Notes: generated by a model from the letters alone, not told the origin. 10,746 nt of DNA from Nitrospira sp. ST-bin4 (GCA_002083565.1 MSXM01000098.1:1-10746), one strand, 5' to 3'; counted from the first letter of the stretch, positions 1-5,654 are shown. Numbers and translations: made by a program.

Positions 1-434
1 CGATCCGGCAATCGCAGGTCCAGCCGAACTGCGAGCTTCTCAATGTCGAGCGGCAGTGTAATAGGGTGGCCGGTGATGACGCAGGTTGCCTGGGAGCGGT
101 TGAAGACCGCTCCGACTTCCCGGAGCTGGCGGGCGACCGGCGGCTCCTGCAGATGAGGCGCAAGGTCCTTGAGCCAGAAGACCGCCTCCACGGTCAAGGT
201 CTGGAGGTGTTGGAGCACGGCCAACGGCGTGGCGGTCATTTTACTGAGTGTCGGCTCGTCGGCGCGGGTGAGTCCTCTGGTCACGGACCATTCGAACAGC
301 GGCATCCGTTCTTGCGCAGTCACTGATTGCAGCAAATCGGAAACCCGCTCCTCCTCCACCGTCTCGATGATGATCAGAGGATGAGAGGAGCGGATCAGGG
401 TGCGGAGATCATGAACACTGGTTGAAAGGGACAT
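1..434 (-). CDS. Ycf46-like AAA+ ATPase, N-terminal fragment (runs off left edge)
   Basis: Reading the minus strand from the ATG at 434 gives 144 uninterrupted codons that continue past position 1, so only the N-terminus is present. It begins MSLSTSVHDLRTLIRSSHPL and continues through IIIETVEEER and PLFEWSVTRGL to an ITGHPITLPLDIEKLAV stretch. I recognise this as the N-terminal domain of the Ycf46-like AAA ATPases, which precedes the Walker A/B ATPase domain in proteins of roughly 500 residues. The ATPase motifs themselves lie outside the window, so the family call rests on the N-terminal pattern only. The cellular role of the family is poorly known. The gene lies 80 bp downstream of the lipoprotein gene on the same strand. 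A weak promoter candidate sits immediately upstream, and no clear Shine-Dalgarno precedes the ATG. Confidence 0.72.
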   Translation of the reverse strand, partial: MSLSTSVHDLRTLIRSSHPLIIIETVEEERVSDLLQSVTAQERMPLFEWSVTRGLTRADEPTLSKMTATPLAVLQHLQTLTVEAVFWLKDLAPHLQEPPVARQLREVGAVFNRSQATCVITGHPITLPLDIEKLAVRLDLRLPD

Positions 435-443
435 GATCGGGAA

Positions 444-472
444 ATGCTAGCACGGGGTCCGGCTTCGACCAA
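444..472 (-). promoter_or_regulatory. Weak candidate promoter for the AAA+ ATPase gene
   Basis: On the minus strand, TTGGTC (467-472) and TAGCAT (444-449) are separated by exactly 17 bp. The -35 is poor and the -10 matches TATAAT at four of six positions. Transcription would begin only about 3 nt before the ATG at 434, which fits the absence of a Shine-Dalgarno. The match is weak and could be chance; read-through from the lipoprotein gene is the alternative. Confidence 0.25.
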
Positions 473-514
473 GGAAAGCGTGCTTTGCCGCGGCAGAGTC
501 ATGAATCGCGCGGG

Positions 515-1249
515 TTAGGTCTTGTTCGGGGCGTCGAGCGCCTTGCTGATGTCCCCGATCAGGCGGCGCTCGATCTCGGCGGTTTCTTCGGGGCTCACAC
601 TCAGGATACGCCCGCCTTGCGCCACCTTCTCGAATTCCGCCTTGACGCCGAGTTTGGTGACATTGCCGGGCAGGGCTAGCAGGGAGATGAGATACTGGTT
701 TCGAAAGCCGGCGACTTCCAATGAAGAGGGAGTCGAGACCTTGCGGTCCGTCACGAAGACGGCTTTCTGGTCCGTTTTGATACCGATCTTCAGTTGATAG
801 CCATTACGCGCGAGCGACTCCTCGACGACTTTTCTGACTGCGTCTAAGGGGCGGGGGAGCGTCTCGAACTGCGCGCCCTTGTCGTCAATCTTGAGATTCT
901 GCGCCGCTCGGGCCGCCGCCATTTGCTGGACTTCCACGTTCATGCGCTTGGCTTGATCCACCTGCATCTCCAGCCGCTCAGCCAGGTTCTGGGTTTCTGC
1001 CTTGGATGATTCGGCTGCGTTCTTTGCATCGCGGAGCTCCTGGTTGAGCAGATCGATCTGTTGCTGCATGACCTTGTTCCCGTCTTGCAGTGAGTTCAGC
1101 AGGGATTCCTGTCTTGCCACCTGCTTTTTCAGTGCATCGTTCTCGGTCTTGAGAGGGGAATCATCCGGCTGACAGCCCGTGATAATCAAAAGGCAGGCCG
1201 CGGCCCCGATCCACAGCAGCCGGCAGTTCGAATGAGCATGGTCATGCAC
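515..1249 (-). CDS. Coiled-coil lipoprotein of unknown function
   Basis: The gene encodes 244 aa from a GTG start. Residues 10-25 form a hydrophobic signal ending in the lipobox LIITGC, so Cys26 would be lipidated and the protein anchored to a membrane. Roughly residues 34-95 are rich in Lys, Glu, Gln and Asn with heptad spacing, typical of a parallel coiled coil. A compact C-terminal domain (about 110-240) begins VVEESLARNGYQLKIGI. It looks like a small alpha/beta fold, broadly reminiscent of BamC-type domains, but that is only a guess. The GTG at 1249 is preferred over an in-frame ATG at 1306. GGAGGG lies 7 nt before the GTG, and the 1306 ATG overlaps the -35 box of a good promoter, so it would not be transcribed from there. 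I do not recognise a named family. The AAA+ ATPase gene follows on the same strand. Confidence 0.78.
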   Translation of the reverse strand: MHDHAHSNCRLLWIGAAACLLIITGCQPDDSPLKTENDALKKQVARQESLLNSLQDGNKVMQQQIDLLNQELRDAKNAAESSKAETQNLAERLEMQVDQAKRMNVEVQQMAAARAAQNLKIDDKGAQFETLPRPLDAVRKVVEESLARNGYQLKIGIKTDQKAVFVTDRKVSTPSSLEVAGFRNQYLISLLALPGNVTKLGVKAEFEKVAQGGRILSVSPEETAEIERRLIGDISKALDAPNKT

Positions 1250-1276
1250 GCGGTGTCCCTCCGGATGAATGGGCCG

Positions 1277-1305
1277 ATTATCCCTGCTTGGCAGCAACTT
1301 GTCCA
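1277..1305 (-). promoter_or_regulatory. Sigma-70-type promoter of the lipoprotein gene
   Basis: The minus strand carries TGGACA (1300-1305), a 17-bp spacer and GATAAT (1277-1282). Each box matches its consensus at five of six positions. The predicted transcript starts near 1270, leaving a leader of about 20 nt that contains GGAGGG before the GTG at 1249. The upstream in-frame ATG (1304-1306) overlaps the -35 box, so this promoter decides the start of the gene. Confidence 0.62.
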
Positions 1306-1320
1306 TGTGAATTCACGAGT

Positions 1321-1350
1321 TTGACCGCTCCTGCTGACTGTCGCTATGCT
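1321..1350 (+). promoter_or_regulatory. Candidate promoter giving a leaderless transcript of the secreted protein gene
   Basis: TTGACC (1321-1326) and TATGCT (1345-1350) are 18 bp apart on the plus strand. A start site 7 nt after the -10 falls on or next to the A of the ATG at 1357. No Shine-Dalgarno precedes that ATG, which fits a leaderless message. The -10 matches at only four of six positions, so confidence is moderate. It lies back to back with the lipoprotein promoter, the two -35 boxes being 15 bp apart. Confidence 0.42.
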
Positions 1351-1356
1351 GCCTGC

Positions 1357-1995
1357 ATGAATCATCACGCGATAGCAGGGATCGTGGTGTTGTGCGCCGG
1401 TCTGTTCTCCAACGTGGCCTGTGCGGCAGAGCAGAGGTCGGCCGTTGACGTCATTCCCGCCGAGGATTATGCGCTGTACGATCAGACGATTGAGAGCGTC
1501 TTTCTCACTTCACACACCAGGCTGGTGGTGATCGAGCGTATGACGGTCGCCCGGCTGTTGCCGGACCGGACGGAGCCGGTGACGATCGAGTCCGTTCAGG
1601 ATCGGAACTATTTCCTGGGTCGGCTGCCGGCGGACCTTGTGAGGGATTTTGTGGGAGCCAACCGCAAAGCCGGCCGGCTTGAGGGCCGATTCCAATTTGG
1701 AGTTCGCTATCGATTTGTCACGGGGCAGCTGCTTGAAGAACCGGAGGTGTCCGCTGCCGTTCCTGTGCAGGCTGGAGGTGCGGCGCCTGTGCAGGCCCTG
1801 CCGCTGTTGGAGCGGCTGGCCTTCTCGAGGGTGGGGCGGACGCTTCAGCAGGATCAGGCGCTTGTGTATGTTGAGCAGATGCGCCCTGACGGAACAGGCG
1901 CAGGTTTTCTCGTCTGGTTCCATCGAGAAGGGCAGGCGTGGAGGATCTTCGATACGGAAGTGGTCTGGACCATCCGGGGCGGACAGCGTCCGTAA
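1357..1995 (+). CDS. Secreted protein of unknown function
   Basis: The product is 212 aa. The N-terminus, MNHHAIAGIVVLCAGLFSNV followed by ACAAEQ, is a Sec signal peptide with a probable signal peptidase I cut after residue 23 or 24. An in-frame ATG 23 codons upstream (1288) would bury the signal behind a non-hydrophobic leader and overlap the divergent promoter, so 1357 is taken as the start. The mature protein has no motif I can name. Its second half, around LERLAFSRVGRTL and GAGFLVWFHREGQAWRIFD, has alternating hydrophobic residues suggesting a compact beta-rich domain. An Ala/Val/Gln-rich linker (about residues 130-146) separates it from the first half. The stop lies 39 bp before the metallo-hydrolase gene on the same strand, so co-transcription is plausible. 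Function unknown. Confidence 0.75.
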   Translation: MNHHAIAGIVVLCAGLFSNVACAAEQRSAVDVIPAEDYALYDQTIESVFLTSHTRLVVIERMTVARLLPDRTEPVTIESVQDRNYFLGRLPADLVRDFVGANRKAGRLEGRFQFGVRYRFVTGQLLEEPEVSAAVPVQAGGAAPVQALPLLERLAFSRVGRTLQQDQALVYVEQMRPDGTGAGFLVWFHREGQAWRIFDTEVVWTIRGGQRP

Positions 1996-2034
1996 CTTGC
2001 GCAGTAAGGCTGTCGGACTGTAGCATGGCGCGCT

Positions 2035-2676
2035 ATGGCTGCGTTGATCCGGAAAACCTTCTCGGTTCCTCCTCTGGGATGCAACTGCTCAATCATCGGC
2101 GATCCGGTTACGAAGCGGGCCATTGTGGTCGATCCCGGCGGCGACTCCGCACGCATTCTCCATGAAGTACAGAAGCTCGGCCTCACGGTCAGCCATATCC
2201 TGCACACCCACGCACATTTCGATCATTTTCTTGCTTCCGGAGCGATGAAGCAGGCGACGGGGGCGGCCTTGTGCCTGCACCAGGACGATCTCGATCTCTG
2301 GAAGAACCTTGAAGTGCAGTGCCGCATGTTCGGTGTGCCCTTTGTCTCCGTGCCGATGCCGGATTATTGGCTGAAGGATGAGGAAAGAGTGTTGCTTGGA
2401 GAGCATGCCCTGGTCGCTCTTCACACCCCGGGCCACACGCCGGGATCGATGAGTTTTCATGCGCCGAACGAACAGCTGGTGCTGGCGGGAGACACACTGT
2501 TTCGCGGCAGCATCGGGCGGACTGATTTGTGGGGCGGGAATTTCGATGCCATTGAACAATCGATCAGGGAGCGTCTCTACACCCTCGACGATGCGACCAT
2601 TGTGGTGACTGGACATGGCCCGGAAACAGAAGTCGGGCGGGAGAAGGAGTTGAATCAATACTTTCGCATGTCGTAA
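2035..2676 (+). CDS. Metallo-beta-lactamase-fold hydrolase, glyoxalase II-like
   Basis: The product is 213 aa with no signal peptide, so it is probably cytoplasmic. The metal-binding signature THAHFDH is at residues 58-64, giving ligands His59, His61, Asp63 and His64. His134 lies in TPGHTPGS, the bridging Asp153 in AGDTLF, and His194 in TGHGPET. This is the full ligand set of a dinuclear MBL-fold hydrolase. The length and the GRTDLWGG segment (161-168) resemble the short YcbL/GloB-type enzymes, which lack the C-terminal substrate-binding domain of classical glyoxalase II. The likely reaction is hydrolysis of a thioester such as S-lactoylglutathione or an equivalent, but the substrate cannot be read from sequence. 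An ATG at 2025 is out of frame. No strong Shine-Dalgarno is visible, and the gene may depend on transcription from the secreted-protein gene upstream. Confidence 0.9.
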   Translation: MAALIRKTFSVPPLGCNCSIIGDPVTKRAIVVDPGGDSARILHEVQKLGLTVSHILHTHAHFDHFLASGAMKQATGAALCLHQDDLDLWKNLEVQCRMFGVPFVSVPMPDYWLKDEERVLLGEHALVALHTPGHTPGSMSFHAPNEQLVLAGDTLFRGSIGRTDLWGGNFDAIEQSIRERLYTLDDATIVVTGHGPETEVGREKELNQYFRMS

Positions 2677-2692
2677 CCGGGAATTGTCGCGG

Positions 2693-3016
2693 CTAGTCTT
2701 TCGCCATACGCTCTTTCAGCCGCTCGATTCGTTTCTCGGTGGATTGTTTGATGAAGGCCATGTTTTCGCCGAGATGCTGCTGCGCAGTGATCTTCCCTTC
2801 TTCGCGCCGCTTCTGCTGATCGAGCCCGAACTGGGCGACGAGCGGCCCGTCTTCCTGATTGAGCTCTTTCCAGATTTCGGCGCAGCGTGATTGTTTGGCG
2901 GGCGGGTACTTGTCGCAGGGCGGAGTGACAGCCGGCGGAGCAGCAGCCAACGAGACCGAAGCCATGCCGGTCACACAGACGATCACAGCGGTCAGGTTCC
3001 ACCAGGATTGATTCAT
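2693..3016 (-). CDS. Small secreted protein of unknown function
   Basis: The product is 107 aa from the ATG at 3016, which has GGAG 6 nt upstream. An ATG further upstream at 3064 would add a Met-rich extension before the signal peptide and overlap the methyltransferase gene. Residues 1-26 form a Sec signal ending LAAA-PP. The mature part is short and Pro-rich at first, with two cysteines close together (CDKYPPAKQSRC) that could form a disulfide in the periplasm. It then becomes strongly charged and helical to the end (KRREEGKITAQQ to RIERLKERMAKD). I do not recognise the family. It converges on the metallo-hydrolase gene with only 16 bp between stops and no hairpin terminator. It is head to head with the methyltransferase gene. 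Confidence 0.72.
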   Translation of the reverse strand: MNQSWWNLTAVIVCVTGMASVSLAAAPPAVTPPCDKYPPAKQSRCAEIWKELNQEDGPLVAQFGLDQQKRREEGKITAQQHLGENMAFIKQSTEKRIERLKERMAKD

Positions 3017-3032
3017 ACGCATCTCCATCTGC

Positions 3033-3689
3033 ATGGCCATTCGCTCATTGCAGCACCATACCACAAGTCACATTGTCGCGCCGACCATCAAGGTCTATGA
3101 AGACGGCGCGCGGACTTTTCTCAAACGATGGACGGCGCGACGCAAGCGGTCTTCCGCCTTGCTGACGGAGTGGATGGCCGGCCTCCCACGCGGCGCGCCG
3201 GTGCTTGATCTCGGATGCGGCGGCGGGCAGGACGCGCAGGTGTTGCGGCGCGAGGGATATCAAGTTGCGGGGATGGATTTGACGGTGGCATTCCTCCGCG
3301 TTGCACGCAAGGCGGTTCCGTCGCTTCCCCTCGTGCGCGCCGACATGCGGGAGTTGCCGTTCCGAGCTGCGAGTTTCGACGGTGTCTGGGCTGCGGCCTC
3401 CTTGATCCATCTTCCCAAAGCGGACGCAATGCGCGTGCTGAGGGCGCTCCGCTTGCTCGTCAAACCAGGGGCGAGGCTGGCAGCGACGCTGACATATGGA
3501 ACGAAGAGCGGCCTGCTCACGAAGGGCTGGATGCCCGGTCGCTACTTTGCGCGCTGGGAAAAAGACGAATTGGCAGGGGCACTGCGCCGCGCAGGCTGGC
3601 AGGTGCTGGCATTGCGCGTGGTCAGTAATCAGGAACGGAAGGGCAGGTGGATCAACGCGATCGCCAGGCGTGCAGATCCACCGGGGTAG
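3033..3689 (+). CDS. Class I SAM-dependent methyltransferase
   Basis: The product is 218 aa. Motif I is VLDLGCGGG (57-65), the glycine-rich SAM-binding loop. Asp82 in GMDLT ends beta strand 2 and would contact the ribose hydroxyls. RADMRELPF (102-110) corresponds to the adenine-contacting strand, and SFDGVWAAASLIHLP (114-128) to the post-motif region. This is the Methyltransf_11/25-type Rossmann fold. The substrate is not predictable; small molecules are usual for stand-alone proteins of this size. The only in-frame ATG before motif I is at 3033, and no Shine-Dalgarno is visible, so the start is less certain than the identity. Just 16 bp separate this start from the divergent small secreted protein, so any promoters must overlap the neighbouring coding sequence. 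Confidence 0.88.
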   Translation: MAIRSLQHHTTSHIVAPTIKVYEDGARTFLKRWTARRKRSSALLTEWMAGLPRGAPVLDLGCGGGQDAQVLRREGYQVAGMDLTVAFLRVARKAVPSLPLVRADMRELPFRAASFDGVWAAASLIHLPKADAMRVLRALRLLVKPGARLAATLTYGTKSGLLTKGWMPGRYFARWEKDELAGALRRAGWQVLALRVVSNQERKGRWINAIARRADPPG

Positions 3690-3715
3690 AATGCATACAC
3701 ACAAGCCGTTTTTGG

Positions 3716-4054
3716 TTAAGCCGTCTTGAGTCTTTTCGCCTGAGGGATCGGCACAAAGCGGACTTCCACCCGTTGGTCCAATGCGGTGGCTATACGATTC
3801 AACATCGCAAGGGAATGCCCTTCGTAGTCCGCATTTTCCAGTCGGCAGATCGCGGAAGCCGTCGTGCCTACTAAATTCGCCAGTTGCCGCTGGGTCATGC
3901 CGGCACGAAGGCGCAGATCAATCAGTTTTCGCGCGACACTGTCATTCGCTCGCGCTTCGGTTAATCCCTGCACCCGTTTGGGTTTGCCCGCGTAGTAGCG
4001 CCGATAGAGAATCTGGACTGCGTCCGCCGTTCGTCCTTTGTTTTGTCTCGTCAT
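3716..4054 (-). CDS. XRE-family HTH antitoxin (HigA-like), orphaned
   Basis: The product is 112 aa. After an N-terminal tail (GRTADAVQILYRRYYAGKPK) comes a Cro/C1-type helix-turn-helix at about residues 43-93, with MTQRQLANLVGTTASAICRL as the recognition unit. A short C-terminal stretch (VEVRFVPIPQ) follows. This layout fits antitoxins of HigBA-type systems in which the toxin gene comes first. The ATG overlaps the TGA of the toxin-tail frame as ATGA, and GAGGGG lies 5 nt upstream inside the toxin remnant. The toxin is broken, so the antitoxin would now act only as a repressor, probably of its own promoter through the palindrome at 4199. The HTH is intact with no frameshift. Its partner identity is inferred from the residual toxin sequence. 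Confidence 0.82.
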   Translation of the reverse strand: MTRQNKGRTADAVQILYRRYYAGKPKRVQGLTEARANDSVARKLIDLRLRAGMTQRQLANLVGTTASAICRLENADYEGHSLAMLNRIATALDQRVEVRFVPIPQAKRLKTA

Positions 4055-4171
4055 GATTGCCCCTCACGGTAGGTATGCGTCGCCGGATCCTGCTCGAACT
4101 GCCGTTTGCGCTTCGAGGACCTGGACGTTGCCATTACGATCTTGATAAAAGACAACGAGTGTCTTCGGCAC
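4051..4171 (-). pseudogene. HigB/Gp49-type toxin gene, internally deleted
   Basis: On the minus strand a GTG at 4171, with GAGGAGGG just upstream, reads VPKTLVVFYQDRNGNVQVLE. This looks like the first 20 residues of a RelE/HigB-superfamily (Gp49) toxin. Reading on in the same frame gives unrelated residues and a stop after 36 codons. In the next frame, positions 4113-4051 read KRKRQFEQDPATHTYREGQS and stop, which matches the usual C-terminus of the same toxins. The TGA overlaps the antitoxin ATG as in intact operons. Family members are about 110-125 aa, so about 70-80 central codons, including the catalytic region, are missing and the two ends are out of frame. The junction lies near 4112-4120. 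The family assignment is from memory of conserved ends, not an alignment. Confidence 0.72.
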
Positions 4172-4198
4172 ACTCCCTCCTCAAGTCCGGTCATGATG

Positions 4199-4214
4199 TT
4201 CACATATTTGTGAA
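4199..4214. promoter_or_regulatory. Operator-like palindrome upstream of the toxin-antitoxin locus
   Basis: TTCACATATTTGTGAA is an inverted repeat with perfect 6-bp arms around a 4-bp AT-rich centre. It sits 27 bp upstream of the toxin GTG on the minus strand, where HigA-type repressors bind to autoregulate their operon. A TTGACC (4223-4228, minus strand) lies 8 bp upstream of it, so the palindrome would fall in the promoter spacer. No good -10 is visible at standard spacing. Binding is inferred from position and symmetry. Confidence 0.55.
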
Positions 4215-4457
4215 TAGGTGGTCAAGCAGGACTGCGCAAATAGTTTGTCGTATGTCCTGAACCGACGCGGGCATGATGTGGATAGCTCTGCAGACCGCCT
4301 CCGCCTCCAAGTGGTGGGGCGGAATATACTGTGGGCTGATCGCCGGTTAGACTGCGGGAGTTGCAGCCTATCTCTGGGAGTGGTTCTGGATAGTGTTGTT
4401 TGATAACCATCCCACTTTTCGGTAGAGTCCTCCCCTGGCAGATTGCCTTGCTATGCC

Positions 4458-4474
4458 GCGCAGGTAGCCTGCGC
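4458..4474. repeat. Short perfect hairpin upstream of the 121-aa gene
   Basis: GCGCAGG and CCTGCGC form a 7-bp stem around TAG. The hairpin is GC-rich but no T-run follows on either strand, so it is not a standard intrinsic terminator. It lies 23 bp before the GTG at 4498 and could affect message stability or be a protein-binding site. Confidence 0.4.
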
Positions 4475-4497
4475 AGGCTTGATATTTAGGTGTTTCA

Positions 4498-4863
4498 GTG
4501 GATCAAGCCCAATTGAACACGTGGGCTCAGGAAGTCCTCGCAAACGAGGTCGCACGCCTCTCGAAGCTGTCGTATGCCGAAATCGCCAGATGGTCAGAGT
4601 ACCCTCAAGCGCCTGATGTAGAACTCCGCGTACCCAACGAGTTGTCCGAGTGCAAGTTCACGTTGATGAAGGACACCCAGCCCGACAAGAGTATTCGCAT
4701 TGCTATCCAGCTATATCGCCATCGCTTCCTTGGAATCGGGCAGGTGAGTGCAGACGGATTCTTCATCGCTCCGGATGGAAGCGTTCGAAAAATTCACGGA
4801 AAAGGATATATGGGCAGTTACATGAGACACCGAACCGCCCAGTCAGCGCGGACGGATAGATAA
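4498..4863 (+). CDS. Hypothetical protein, unrecognised
   Basis: The ORF encodes 121 aa from a GTG start. An in-frame TGA lies a few codons upstream, and the next in-frame ATG is at codon 56, so GTG is the best start; an AGG lies about 8 nt upstream. There is no signal peptide or membrane segment. The N-terminal third is helical (WAQEVLANEVARLSKLSYAE). The rest alternates hydrophobic and charged residues (VELRVPNELSECKFTLMKD, IRIAIQLYRH) and ends with a SADGFFIAPDGSVRKIHGKG turn-rich stretch, as in a small alpha/beta protein. I recognise no family. It sits alone between the decayed toxin-antitoxin locus and the hydrolase in what looks like accessory DNA. Coding status is supported by uninterrupted length and plausible composition only. 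Confidence 0.55.
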   Translation: MDQAQLNTWAQEVLANEVARLSKLSYAEIARWSEYPQAPDVELRVPNELSECKFTLMKDTQPDKSIRIAIQLYRHRFLGIGQVSADGFFIAPDGSVRKIHGKGYMGSYMRHRTAQSARTDR

Positions 4864-4933
4864 GATATAGGGGTTAGCGAACAATTGCGTTGCAAGAAGA
4901 AATTGACAGACAAGTCGGGAGGTGACTGAAGGG

Positions 4934-4951
4934 GGACGCTCGGCGGCGTCC
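4934..4951. repeat. Hairpin between the hypothetical gene and the hydrolase
   Basis: GGACGC and GCGTCC pair perfectly around a TCGGCG loop. No T-run follows. It lies in the 148-bp gap between the 121-aa gene and the hydrolase. It could be a degenerate terminator for the former or a leader structure for the latter. Confidence 0.4.
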
Positions 4952-5011
4952 GAACGGACTAATTACCCCTCCGAAATTGCGCTCTGACTTCTCATTTGCG
5001 AAACGGAAGCC

Positions 5012-5542
5012 ATGAACTCAACAGTTCTCATTCTTCCCGGCATTGGCAACTCCGGTCCTGAACATTGGCAAAGTCTGTGGGAAAAAGCCAACTCTTCGTT
5101 TGCGCGCGTGCAGCAGCGTGATTGGGATCATCCTGTTTGCAGCGAGTGGGTGGATGTTCTGGAGCAAACAGTTGCGCACGTTGGCGGCAATGTCGTGCTG
5201 GTTGCGCATAGTCTGGCCTGCCTGCTCGTCGCACATTGGGCGGCGAAAACACATCTCAGAATACAAGGCGCATTGTTGGTTGCCCCACCGGACCCGGATG
5301 GACCCAACTTCCCAGGAGAAGCAATGGGGTTTTCGCCATTGCCGCTGAAGTCACTTCCATTCCCAAGCATCGTTGTGGCAAGCACCAACGATTCCTATGG
5401 GAGTGTAGAGTTTGCAAGGTCTGCGGCTTCTGCTTGGGGTAGCCGCTTTGTAGATATTGGCCCAGCAGGCCACATCAATTCAGAAAGCGGGCTTGGAGAA
5501 TGGAATGAAGGCTTGTTGTTGCTCCAACAGCTTGCCGCATAA
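5012..5542 (+). CDS. Alpha/beta hydrolase, RBBP9/YdeN family
   Basis: The product is 176 aa, the usual length for this compact serine hydrolase family (Ser_hydrolase, PF06821). The N-terminus reads VLILPGIGNSGPEHWQSLWE, a hallmark of the family. The nucleophile Ser67 lies in VAHSLAC. Asp127 (STNDSY) and His154 (AGHINSESGLGEW) complete a catalytic triad in the expected order. The elbow here is A-H-S-L-A rather than the usual G-x-S-x-G, so both flanking glycines are replaced by alanine. Substrate is unknown; family members are poorly characterised esterase-like enzymes. There is no signal peptide, so it is cytoplasmic. The ATG at 5012 begins directly at the family N-terminus. An imperfect GGAAGC lies just upstream. 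The gene stands alone, convergent with trpS. Confidence 0.88.
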   Translation: MNSTVLILPGIGNSGPEHWQSLWEKANSSFARVQQRDWDHPVCSEWVDVLEQTVAHVGGNVVLVAHSLACLLVAHWAAKTHLRIQGALLVAPPDPDGPNFPGEAMGFSPLPLKSLPFPSIVVASTNDSYGSVEFARSAASAWGSRFVDIGPAGHINSESGLGEWNEGLLLLQQLAA

Positions 5543-5569
5543 CAACGCTATCAACCCGGACGTCGGACC

Positions 5570-5612
5570 GGGACAGACACCACGCGCAGCACGGGAAAGG
5601 GTGTCAGGTCCC
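5570..5612. repeat. REP-like inverted repeat between the hydrolase and trpS
   Basis: Arms 5570-5581 (GGGAC-A-GACACC) and 5600-5612 (GGTGTC-AG-GTCCC) form an 11-bp stem with a small internal bulge and an 18-nt loop. A smaller CCCGG/CCGGG repeat overlaps its left edge. No T-run follows on either strand, so it is not a typical terminator even though it sits between two convergent genes. The GGGACAGACACC/GGTGTCAGGTCCC pattern resembles REP elements mobilised by RAYT (REP-associated tyrosine) transposases. No such transposase is in the window. Confidence 0.5.
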
Positions 5613-5654
5613 AATCTCCGAAGGTTTTAGGATCAACCCTTGAATGAGGCGGGC

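Larger units (their letters stand above)
4172..4497. other. Intergenic stretch without a recognisable gene
   Basis: These 326 bp separate the toxin remnant (minus) from the 121-aa protein gene (plus). Short open frames exist on both strands, but none has a Shine-Dalgarno, family resemblance or sensible composition. Visible structure is the operator palindrome at 4199-4214, a weak inverted repeat TCCGCC/GGCGGA (4300-4305 and 4318-4323), and a perfect short hairpin at 4458-4474. No convincing sigma-70 promoter for the downstream gene was found. Confidence 0.6.

Noticed and set aside
2677..2692. Terminator between the convergent metallo-hydrolase and small secreted protein genes
   Set aside because: The 16-bp gap holds no stem-loop with a T-run.
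3690..3715. Terminator between the methyltransferase and the XRE gene (TTTTT run near 3709)
   Set aside because: The T-run has no GC-rich stem before it; only a short direct repeat (AAGCCGT on the plus strand) flanks it.
4903..4908. Perfect TTGACA upstream of the hydrolase
   Set aside because: No -10-like hexamer occurs at 16-18 bp, so I did not call a promoter.
4922..4987. A 21-codon GTG frame (starting VTEGGRSAAS) before the hydrolase
   Set aside because: The AGG overlaps its own start codon, so there is no usable Shine-Dalgarno spacing, and it spans the hairpin at 4934-4951; nothing supports translation.
4345..5560. Possible integron cassettes: GTTAGAC near 4347 and TAACAACGC after the hydrolase resemble attC core sites
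   Set aside because: The cores do not pair into attC structures with opposing RYYYAAC sites at both ends of any gene, and no integron integrase is present.
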